A stretch of 5,494 nt of DNA. Source: Chloroflexota bacterium (GTDB lineage Bacteria; Chloroflexota; Anaerolineae; Anaerolineales; UBA11579). This document shows, in pieces, positions 1 through 5,008 of this stretch (its first letter is position 1; the number at the start of each line of letters is the position of its first letter). The translations under genes and the position numbers were made by a program. The DNA is taken from NCBI GenBank assembly GCA_003486225.1, contig DNGN01000202.1, positions 6,791 to 12,284 of the forward strand, in the 5' to 3' direction. Below the pieces are notes generated by a model that did no database searches, was not told the origin of the DNA, and was given only the letters and a program-made list of their open reading frames with translations.

Positions 1-462
1 ACGACCATCCTGCTCATCATGCAAACCGAGGACAATATGGTTAATGTGCAGCTCGGCCGTAATGCCTGGACTCTATTCCGGCGCGACCTGGTCTTCGAAA
101 AAGGACACAAAGACAGCATTCCCACCAAGATCGAAATCGGGCACGTGATAACCAAGATGATTGCCAAATCCATGCAGGCCGCGCCGGTCGGCTCGGTCGC
201 GGAGACTTTGCTGGGCATGCCGACCACCGCCCATATCATGGGCGGCTGCCCGATCGGCCGCAGCCCGGAAGAGGGTGTCATCGATCTGGACTTCCAGGTC
301 TTCAACTATCCCGGCCTGTATGTTGTGGATGGGTCGGTGATGCCAGCCAACCCGGGCATCAACCCCAGCCTGACGATCACCGCACTCGCAGAATACGCCA
401 TGAGCCGGGTACCCGTTAAACACGGGCATACCCCGCCAATTTCTCCACTGAAACCTGCCTGA
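1..462 (+). CDS. GMC-family FAD oxidoreductase, C-terminal part (cholesterol-oxidase-like), partial at the window edge
   Basis: This is the last 153 codons of a flavin-dependent oxidoreductase; the open frame runs through base 1, so the N-terminal FAD-binding part lies outside the window. Members of the glucose-methanol-choline family oxidise alcohols, often sterols or sugars, with FAD. The visible part holds the family's C-terminal signature: TAHIMGGCPIG around nt 226-258, then GLYVVDGSVMPANPGINPS at about nt 313-369. The pattern matches class I cholesterol oxidases, where the His of HPLGGC and the Asn of GVNP form the active site. Here the matching residues are His at nt 232-234 and Asn at nt 361-363, so the enzyme looks intact. 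The DGS-MP segment is the usual FAD-contacting strand. The substrate cannot be told from this fragment. The ATG at 19 is an internal Met, not the start. The stop codon overlaps the next gene's ATG by one base. Confidence 0.9.
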   Translation, partial: TTILLIMQTEDNMVNVQLGRNAWTLFRRDLVFEKGHKDSIPTKIEIGHVITKMIAKSMQAAPVGSVAETLLGMPTTAHIMGGCPIGRSPEEGVIDLDFQVFNYPGLYVVDGSVMPANPGINPSLTITALAEYAMSRVPVKHGHTPPISPLKPA

Positions 463-839
463 TGAGCCTGCTTACCCTTGAAGAGATCAAAGCTACCTGC
501 CTTGCCAAAGCAGGCAGCAGCGCCGGATACCCTTTTGGGGAAGGCACCCTGGTCTTTAAAGTGCTCGACCGCATGTTCGCCCTGATCAGTGAAGACGAAA
601 ACCCGCTGCGCCTCAACCTGAAATGTGACCCCGAGGATGCCCAGGCACTGCGGGCGCAGTATCCGGCGATCATCCCAGGCTATCACATGAACAAACGGCA
701 TTGGAACAGCCTGCTCCTGGACGGCAGCCTGCCTGAAAAACTGGTCCATGAGCTGATCGACCATTCTTACCAGCTGGTGGTAGCCAAAATGAGCCAGGCC
801 CAGCAGCGCAAGCTCAGGGCAGTGGACAGGGGCTCCTGA
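462..839 (+). CDS. MmcQ/YjbR-family protein
   Basis: A 125-residue protein of the MmcQ/YjbR family, small cytoplasmic proteins with a CyaY-like or double-wing DNA-binding-type fold whose cellular role is not settled. Features seen: an N-terminal helix, the AGYPFGEGTLVFKV strand region (about residues 21-34) followed by MFALI, a middle LRLNLKCDPEDA segment (about 49-60), and the family's hallmark GYHMNKRHWNSLLLDG (about 71-86) followed by a C-terminal helix with DHSYQLVV. Length fits the family (roughly 115-125). The ATG overlaps the upstream stop codon (TGATG) and no good Shine-Dalgarno sequence precedes it, which suggests translation by re-initiation after the GMC oxidoreductase. The two are therefore probably co-transcribed, though no functional link is known. 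Family assignment is strong; biological role is unknown. Confidence 0.9.
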   Translation: MSLLTLEEIKATCLAKAGSSAGYPFGEGTLVFKVLDRMFALISEDENPLRLNLKCDPEDAQALRAQYPAIIPGYHMNKRHWNSLLLDGSLPEKLVHELIDHSYQLVVAKMSQAQQRKLRAVDRGS

Positions 840-915
840 GTTCTCAGGTAATTGGAAACCCCATAACCTCGCCAGGATGGCACGAAAATCTCAAATAGAT
901 TTGGAACTTATTATG

Positions 916-921
916 TATAAT
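916..921 (+). promoter_or_regulatory. Candidate -10 box (TATAAT) for the zinc-ribbon gene
   Basis: A perfect TATAAT lies 54 bases before the ATG at 976, in the AT-rich part of the 136-base gap after the YjbR gene. No convincing -35 hexamer is found 15-19 bases upstream (893-898 reads AAATAG), so the promoter would be weak or activator-dependent. An 8-bp palindrome TCGATCGA (926-933) sits near where transcription would start. The rest of the gap (840-915 and 934-963) shows nothing else I can name. Confidence 0.4.
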
Positions 922-963
922 GGTCTCGATCGATGGCAAACTTAACCCAAACCCAATTCCAGC

Positions 964-968
964 AGGGA
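964..968 (+). promoter_or_regulatory. Ribosome binding site AGGGA of the zinc-ribbon gene
   Basis: AGGGA lies 7 bases before the ATG at 976 and 10 before a second in-frame ATG at 979. The spacing favours the first ATG. The protein would begin Met-Met-Cys or Met-Cys, with the first zinc-ligand cysteine right at the N-terminus. Confidence 0.6.
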
Positions 969-975
969 TAAGAAT

Positions 976-1593
976 ATGATGTGTCAACAATGCGGCGCGC
1001 CGATGCTGCTGAACCGTGAACGAGATTATTATTTTTGTCAGTATTGCGGGGCTTACCATTTTCCCCAACAAACCGAGGAGGGGGTTCGAATCCTGGGAGA
1101 AGATCCCAAAAGGATCCAATGCCCGCTTTGCCAGATTGCTTTTAACCTGGTGACTTTGGATAACCATTACCGGGGCTACCAATGTCCCAACTGCCAAGGG
1201 ATGCTCTTCAACCGCGGCACATTTTTACGGACCATTGAGACCAGGCGCGCCAGAGCCACAACCCCTCCGGACCCGCCGACCCGCTACCATGAGGAAGAAC
1301 TGCACCGCAGGGTAAACTGCCCGAAATGTTCACGAAGGATGGAAAACCATCTCTACCTGGGCCCCGGCAATATCGTCATCGATACCTGCGGCGACTGCAA
1401 TTTGATCTGGCTGGATTATGGGGAGCTAGAGAAAGTGATCAATGCACCCGGCAAGGACCGCGGGCCTAAAAAATTCAAACCAGCTGATTTTCCCTGGGAT
1501 AAACCCAGTGAGTACTCAGAGAAAAAAGATACCAAAAATCGAGGCAATCTTGAGATTGATCTGCTCGACCTCCTGGATGATCTGTTTTCCTGA
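976..1593 (+). CDS. Triple zinc-ribbon protein, zf-TFIIB type
   Basis: A 205-residue soluble protein with three four-cysteine zinc ribbons in a row. Ribbon 1 uses C3/C6 and C21/C24, ribbon 2 C49/C52 and C70/C73, ribbon 3 C115/C118 and C138/C141. Ribbon 3 fits the bacterial zf-TFIIB domain well: CPKC, then a VIDTCGDC knuckle and the WLDYGELEKV ending. Ribbon 2 has a similar ending (CQGMLFNRGTF). A Pro/Arg-rich linker (about 88-108) separates ribbons 2 and 3. After about residue 155 the chain becomes Lys/Pro-rich and then ends in an acidic, leucine-rich tail (NLEIDLLDLLDDLFS) that could form an amphipathic helix or docking peptide. No membrane segment or signal peptide is seen. Such proteins may bind nucleic acid or act as adaptors, but no function is established. 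It is a single gene with its own likely promoter and faces the minus-strand operon downstream. Confidence 0.85.
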   Translation: MMCQQCGAPMLLNRERDYYFCQYCGAYHFPQQTEEGVRILGEDPKRIQCPLCQIAFNLVTLDNHYRGYQCPNCQGMLFNRGTFLRTIETRRARATTPPDPPTRYHEEELHRRVNCPKCSRRMENHLYLGPGNIVIDTCGDCNLIWLDYGELEKVINAPGKDRGPKKFKPADFPWDKPSEYSEKKDTKNRGNLEIDLLDLLDDLFS

Positions 1594-1618
1594 AGCCTTT
1601 GACGGAAAAAATTTTTTT
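1585..1618 (+). terminator. Possible weak terminator of the zinc-ribbon gene
   Basis: TTTTCC (1585-1590) can pair with GGAAAA (1604-1609) across a 13-base loop holding the stop codon; two bases later comes a run of seven T (1612-1618). The order of hairpin then T-run fits a rho-independent terminator, but the stem is short and AT-rich, so it would be inefficient. The A6T7 run (1606-1618) is also itself nearly self-complementary and may simply be a bent AT tract. Confidence 0.3.
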
Positions 1619-1672
1619 ACCTGCCAGCATACCCCACATCCCCAAAACGGCCCGTTCAACATGTAAGAAACG

Positions 1673-1717
1673 TCCAAACCTGTAAACAGCCTGAAAGCTG
1701 GCCGGCTCAGGTTTGGA
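1673..1717. repeat. 10-bp perfect inverted repeat between converging genes
   Basis: TCCAAACCTG (1673-1682) is exactly complementary to CAGGTTTGGA (1708-1717), with a 25-base loop that contains a smaller hairpin, CAGC (1687-1690) with GCTG (1697-1700). The right arm includes the stop codon and last codons of the minus-strand B3/B4 gene. Its position between two converging genes suggests an RNA hairpin that ends or protects transcripts from either side. Neither side has a clear T-run next to the stem (the minus-strand continuation reads CGTTTCTTACATG), so a classic intrinsic terminator is doubtful. Confidence 0.6.
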
Positions 1718-2414
1718 AGACCGGATCCCCAGCATTGGCCATCCCGGAGATCAACTCACCACCCAAATATTCCCCTACCAATTCTTCCAGGTCTCGCAGC
1801 GCCTGACTCACGTCCCGGCTGGCTGAGAGATGATGGGCTTCCGTGACAATCAGGACCGAGTCAGAATCAGGTCGGGCAGCGCTCTGGTCACTTTGACGCC
1901 AGCACCAGCGCCGGGCTGCCACAAGCCCATGGCCATCCAGGAAGATCACCTCACCGGGCTCAGGATGCTCAAAATCCCGCTCAAAAAGCGGGGTAAACTG
2001 CTCCTGCCCGGATGCAAACCGGACCGAGATAACTCCCTTGGTACGCGCCACATCAAAGACCGCCACCGGTATCCGATGCCGGATGCTGACCAGATTACCG
2101 ATATCCACCAGGGTATTGATGGACGGGATGTCGCCTTTTTTGGTCAGGCGGCGCAGCAGCGCTTCCACTGCGCTGCGGTATTTGGTCGGGTTGACTCCAA
2201 ACTGGCGGAAGGCTGAACGCCAGGCCGAGAGGCTCTCCAGCTCGCTCAGCGGGGTCTCGCCGATCTGCTCCAGGACTGCTTGCTGCTCAGCCAGGTAGCG
2301 CTGCTGCAGCCCGGCCGGGGACGGGCGGTTGGCACAACCGCTGGCAGCCAGCACACCGGCCTGGATTTGCGGAAACTCCGCCAGTATTTTCGGATCGTAC
2401 TCAAAAACAGCCAT
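1707..2414 (-). CDS. Stand-alone B3/B4 (PheRS beta-type) domain protein
   Basis: A 235-residue cytoplasmic protein made almost entirely of the B3/B4 domain found in the beta chain of bacterial phenylalanyl-tRNA synthetase, where it edits tyrosine wrongly loaded on tRNA-Phe. Signature pieces: WRSAFRQFGVNPTKYRSAVEAL (about 65-86, split here as WRSAFRQFGVNP and TKYRSAVEAL), then SINTLVDIGNLVSIRHRIPV (98-117), GEVIFLDG (154-161) and the RRWCWRQSD segment (168-176). The stand-alone forms are widespread in bacteria; editing of misacylated tRNA or hydrolysis of a related amino-acid conjugate is plausible but inferred. The ATG at 2414 was chosen because AGGAG precedes it by 4 bases and homology-like sequence begins there; an upstream in-frame ATG at 2468 would extend 54 bases into the protease gene. 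It is the last gene of the minus-strand operon, 7 bases after the protease stop. Confidence 0.87.
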   Translation of the reverse strand: MAVFEYDPKILAEFPQIQAGVLAASGCANRPSPAGLQQRYLAEQQAVLEQIGETPLSELESLSAWRSAFRQFGVNPTKYRSAVEALLRRLTKKGDIPSINTLVDIGNLVSIRHRIPVAVFDVARTKGVISVRFASGQEQFTPLFERDFEHPEPGEVIFLDGHGLVAARRWCWRQSDQSAARPDSDSVLIVTEAHHLSASRDVSQALRDLEELVGEYLGGELISGMANAGDPVFQT

Positions 2415-2418
2415 CACA

Positions 2419-2423
2419 CTCCT
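2419..2423 (-). promoter_or_regulatory. Ribosome binding site AGGAG overlapping the upstream stop codon
   Basis: Read on the minus strand, TAG (2424-2422), the stop codon of the protease gene, shares two bases with AGGAG, the binding site for the B3/B4 gene. Ribosomes finishing the protease would uncover or reuse this site, which points to coupled translation of the two proteins. Confidence 0.6.
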
Positions 2424-3042
2424 AGCCAAACGCCCCACCTGCCACCAGCACGGTGAAGGCGAACACAAAATAATGGATCAGGAAGGCATACAGGAACGAT
2501 TTCGAACGCCAGGCCACCAGCCCGAACAAAAAGCCACCGAAGATGGTAGAGAGCGTTTCAACCTCCGGCTTCCCGATATGCGCCAGGGCAAACGGCACTG
2601 CCTGCAGCCAAAGCGCATCGCTGCCGTATTTTTTGGCATACCCAAACAGCAGCCAACCCCGGAAAATGAACTCCCAGCCGATAAGGTCCAGGAATATATA
2701 TCCCGGCAGGCTGGGTCCCAGCAATCCCTGGTAATATTTCTGCATGGAAGGGTCGCCCTTGGCCGTCAGCCAGAGGATTGGGATGGCAAAAGCGATCACG
2801 ATCCCAGTCAGCGCCAGGCCAGCCTTCCAGTCACCCAGGCGGAAACCGTACTCAGCAGGATTTTCACGCAGCACCACGATTATGATGAACAGGGGAATGA
2901 TCAGATAGAGAATGAACCGGTCCAGGGCTTTGGAAGGCGTAATGCGGTGGTAATAATCCACCATCAGCAGCAAGGTGGTCGAGATGGTCGCCACCACAAT
3001 CTTCCAGTTGAACTGCAGGTCAAATTTTAAAAGTTTTTTCAA
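2422..3042 (-). CDS. CPBP/CAAX-type intramembrane protease homologue, probable TTG start
   Basis: A 206-residue membrane protein of the CPBP family (type II CAAX protease/Rce1 relatives). Hydrophobic segments lie at about 12-28, 42-58, 74-93, 112-123, 146-156, 163-178 and 183-202. Motif 1 is WEFIFRGW (123-130), with Glu124 and Arg128 but Trp where the canonical EExxxR has its first Glu. Motif 2 is FALAH (His155), followed by GKPEVETL with Glu162. Motif 3 is LIH (His190), with Phe194 where Asn is usual. This resembles a CPBP branch with WEFxFRG and HxGKPxxE motifs, so the active site differs from classic Rce1. Start choice: TTG at 3042 has GAGGTG (3047-3052) 4 bases upstream and lies 14 bases after the previous stop; the ATG at 3126 would overlap the glycosyltransferase gene by 70 bases and add an implausible N-terminus. 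Substrate unknown; a peptidase, or a non-proteolytic membrane role, are both possible. Confidence 0.82.
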   Translation of the reverse strand: MKKLLKFDLQFNWKIVVATISTTLLLMVDYYHRITPSKALDRFILYLIIPLFIIIVVLRENPAEYGFRLGDWKAGLALTGIVIAFAIPILWLTAKGDPSMQKYYQGLLGPSLPGYIFLDLIGWEFIFRGWLLFGYAKKYGSDALWLQAVPFALAHIGKPEVETLSTIFGGFLFGLVAWRSKSFLYAFLIHYFVFAFTVLVAGGAFG

Positions 3043-3045
3043 CGG

Positions 3046-3052
3046 CCACCTC
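3046..3052 (-). promoter_or_regulatory. Ribosome binding site GAGGTGG that decides the TTG start
   Basis: The 14-base gap after the glycosyltransferase stop holds GAGGTGG, a strong match to the anti-Shine-Dalgarno complement, just before TTG at 3042-3040. No ATG or GTG in that frame lies at a suitable distance, and the next in-frame ATG would remove the first hydrophobic segment. Confidence 0.6.
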
Positions 3053-3056
3053 GCGA

Positions 3057-4505
3057 TCAGTACGAAAAATAGGTCTGGTTGCCTTGCGGCCCAAACAGCA
3101 GTCTCAGCTTGTCGGCATCCGACCACAGTTCAAAACCCCAATTGAAGAGCAGCAGTCCCAGCACAACCAGCACCAGGACCAGTTTCCAGGGGTTGGTCCG
3201 GGGGTCTAAAGCCGCCAGGACTTTGCGCCGCTCCACCCAGCCATAAGCGCCAAAGACCGCCAGGATAGGCACCAGCGTGAGATGAAAGCGCGGTTCTGCC
3301 AGCAGCAGCAGATGCGGGGCCAGGTAACCCAAAAACACCCCGGCCACCAGCCAATGGTCTTTCTTCCAGGTCAGTGCTGGCAGCACCAGCGCTGATGAGA
3401 GCGTCAGCAGCACAAAAGGCAGGCAAAAGAAAACAAACAGGAGAGTTAGGTATGGCTGAGGCAGGTACCCGACAAAATCATTGGAATAGAAATAGGTCAG
3501 CGCCCGGCGCTCCAGGCCGAAGAAATAGCCCAGTTTGCGCAGCATCAGGTACGGCACCCGGTCGGGTTCAGCCTGGATGAATCCGATCGCCTTTTCCATG
3601 CCGACCTGGTTGCGCACACCGTCATCCAGGTAGGGCATCAGGTCCACCGAGGGGCCAAACTCAAATCGCCCCTGGGTGTCCGGATGGTATCCCATATACA
3701 GGGTATAGCCCATCGAATTCTCGATAAAAGTGAACTCGCCATGCAGGCGCGAGTTGCGCACCGACCAGGGAACCGTACATACCAGCACGCTGGCCAGCAG
3801 GATCAACGCCCCTTTTTTATCCCGCGCCATGAACCAGGCCCACAGCATCATCAAGGGCAGGATGGCAACGATCACCGACCGGGTCAGGGCAGCCGCCCCC
3901 AGCAGCGCACCGGCCAGCAGGTAATCCTGCCAGCGGTGCGACTCTCCCGCCCGCAGCACGGCCAGCAGCGCACCCAGGACCAACGGCAGGAAGGTCACCT
4001 CGGTCGCCAGGGCCAGTGGATAGACCAACAAGAAGGGATACAATGCGATCACCACCCCCGAGATGCGGGCAATCGACTGCTTTTCGGGGAACAGGCGCAG
4101 AGCCAGCAAACTGGTCATCGGTGCCATGAGGGCCATCAGCAGTACCTGGACCAGCCGGGCGATGAAAAAACGGTCATCCAACCCGCCGACCCGGTAGATC
4201 AGCGAAAGAAAGAAAGGGTAGCCCGGTGAGCGAAAAGAAGTCAGCACGCCGCGTGGGTCGTAATCATCCACAATCCAATCCAGCGGGAAATAGCGCTCTA
4301 CCAAAGCCAGGTCTTTTTCCCCATACCAGCGGAAGCCCTCCCCGGCAGCCAGGCTGCGGGCCAGCATGTCGTATTGGAACATGTCATCCAGCCCGATGGT
4401 CATCTCACGGGCTGCAACCAGCGGCCCTAAACGCACCAACAGCGCCAGCAGGTAAATGACAAGCAGGAAACGCGGCAACTTTTTGCGATCAGACATGGGG
4501 ATCAT
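3057..4505 (-). CDS. GT39/ArnT-like membrane glycosyltransferase (GT-C fold)
   Basis: A 482-residue polytopic membrane protein of the dolichyl-phosphate-mannose-mannosyltransferase-like (GT39/ArnT-like) type, which moves a sugar from a polyprenyl-phosphate carrier onto a protein or lipid on the outer face of the membrane. The first membrane helix is at about 11-31. It is followed by the outer loop GLDDMFQYDMLARSLAAG (38-55), whose acidic pair Asp40-Asp41 is in the usual place for the GT-C catalytic Asp. RSPGYPFFL (92-100) is a common GT39 element. About ten more hydrophobic segments follow, with an outer soluble stretch near 255-315, a late EPRFHLTLVPIL element, and a last membrane helix near the C-terminus. 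Length is typical for the family. The acceptor cannot be predicted. ATG at 4505 and ATG at 4496 are both possible starts; neither has a ribosome binding site (see the TATAAT at 4504-4509). It is first in the operon with the CPBP and B3/B4 genes. Confidence 0.88.
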   Translation of the reverse strand: MIPMSDRKKLPRFLLVIYLLALLVRLGPLVAAREMTIGLDDMFQYDMLARSLAAGEGFRWYGEKDLALVERYFPLDWIVDDYDPRGVLTSFRSPGYPFFLSLIYRVGGLDDRFFIARLVQVLLMALMAPMTSLLALRLFPEKQSIARISGVVIALYPFLLVYPLALATEVTFLPLVLGALLAVLRAGESHRWQDYLLAGALLGAAALTRSVIVAILPLMMLWAWFMARDKKGALILLASVLVCTVPWSVRNSRLHGEFTFIENSMGYTLYMGYHPDTQGRFEFGPSVDLMPYLDDGVRNQVGMEKAIGFIQAEPDRVPYLMLRKLGYFFGLERRALTYFYSNDFVGYLPQPYLTLLFVFFCLPFVLLTLSSALVLPALTWKKDHWLVAGVFLGYLAPHLLLLAEPRFHLTLVPILAVFGAYGWVERRKVLAALDPRTNPWKLVLVLVVLGLLLFNWGFELWSDADKLRLLFGPQGNQTYFSY

Positions 4506-4509
4506 TATA
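4504..4509 (-). promoter_or_regulatory. Candidate -10 box (TATAAT) overlapping the glycosyltransferase start
   Basis: On the minus strand a perfect TATAAT spans 4509-4504 and overlaps the first ATG (4505-4503). A start of transcription about 7 bases on would fall next to the second in-frame ATG at 4496, giving a leaderless message. That would explain why neither ATG has a ribosome binding site. The best -35 candidate is TTGGCG with a 19-base spacer, which is long, so the promoter is not certain. Confidence 0.4.
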
Positions 4510-4531
4510 CTGTCAGACCAGGTACTAACGC

Positions 4532-4553
4532 CAATCCCAAATGTTTTGGATTG
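4532..4553. repeat. Near-perfect 22-base palindrome between the GNAT and glycosyltransferase genes
   Basis: CAATCC (4532-4537) and GGATTG (4548-4553) are exact inverse complements, and the inner bases AAA/TTT (4539-4541 with 4544-4546) extend this to 9 of 10 pairs around a two-base centre. It begins 8 bases after the GNAT stop codon and sits just upstream of the candidate promoter at 4504. It could be an operator for the downstream operon or a hairpin after the feoB-GNAT message. No T-run follows on the minus strand (GCGTTAGTACC), which argues against a simple terminator. Confidence 0.5.
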
Positions 4554-4560
4554 CCCCGTA

Positions 4561-5004
4561 TTAGGGATCCCGGGCCATCACCAGCAGGGTTTCCAGGCCC
4601 CTGCGGAAGGGTTCCACCGCGCCAAACAGCTTGCTCACCCGGCGGAAGTAGCGCGGCATTTCATCCTGGGTCAGGGAGCGGAAGCCAAATTTTTCATATA
4701 AGGGGCCCAGCCCAGAGCGGCACATCAGGTAAAGGGTGCCGGGATGCTGACCCAAGAGATGCTCAATCAGGGCGCGTGCGATGCCCTCGCCCTGCCGCTT
4801 CTCGACCACCACCAGCGAGGCCAGCTCCATCGAACCGTCGCGGTGCGGCTTGAGCTGGGCACAGCCAATCACCTCGCCGGCATCATCCTGTGCGATCACG
4901 AAGCGCTGCCAGTCCAGGCCGGTAGGGTTGATTCCCCCTGCGATCACCAGTTTCAAAATAATATTCTGTTCTGCTTCGGTCGCTGGTCGCAGTTTGTATC
5001 CCAT
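4561..5004 (-). CDS. GNAT-family N-acetyltransferase
   Basis: A 147-residue single-domain GNAT acetyltransferase, which would move an acetyl group from acetyl-CoA to an amine. Seen: an N-terminal strand KLRPATEAE (4-12), a GEVIGCAQLKPH strand pair (43-54), the acetyl-CoA motif A as LASLVVVEKRQGEGIARALI (61-80) with the pyrophosphate loop Arg70-Gln71-Gly72-x-Gly74, then LYLMCRS (91-97) and motif B PLYEKFGF (101-108). The C-terminal EMPRYFRRV (115-123) recalls the branch related to N-acetylglutamate-synthase-like acetyltransferases, but the substrate is not predictable. ATG at 5004 was chosen because it lies 4 bases after the FeoB stop and gives a standard GNAT N-terminus; an ATG at 5031 would overlap feoB by 23 bases and add nine residues. 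No clear ribosome binding site is present, so translation is probably coupled to feoB. A role in iron transport should not be assumed. Confidence 0.87.
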   Translation of the reverse strand: MGYKLRPATEAEQNIILKLVIAGGINPTGLDWQRFVIAQDDAGEVIGCAQLKPHRDGSMELASLVVVEKRQGEGIARALIEHLLGQHPGTLYLMCRSGLGPLYEKFGFRSLTQDEMPRYFRRVSKLFGAVEPFRRGLETLLVMARDP

Positions 5005-5008
5005 CGTC

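Noticed and set aside
306..764. Minus-strand open frame (152 codons) across the GMC and YjbR genes
   Set aside because: Both overlapped plus-strand genes have strong family signatures; the antisense translation has none.
835..848. Short hairpin CCTGA-GTTC-TCAGG at the end of the YjbR gene as a terminator
   Set aside because: The stem is only five or six pairs and is followed by TAATTGG, not a T-run; chance is likely.
947..960. AACCCAAACCCA short direct repeat before the zinc-ribbon gene
   Set aside because: Two copies of a six-base unit in an untranslated leader are too little to call a repeat or binding site.
2329..3030. Long plus-strand open frame (233 codons) opposite the protease and B3/B4 genes
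   Set aside because: It lies antisense to two genes with clear family motifs, its Gln/His/Arg-rich translation resembles no protein family, and no binding site precedes it.
3684..4229. Plus-strand open frame rich in Gln and His (181 codons) inside the glycosyltransferase gene
   Set aside because: The composition is what the complement of a Leu/Ala-rich membrane protein gives; it is a shadow frame.
4498..4512. Fur-box-like sequence (ATCATTAT) near the glycosyltransferase start
   Set aside because: Only one half of the 7-1-7 Fur pattern is present and the site is downstream of feoB, not in front of it; it is better explained as the TATAAT box on the other strand.
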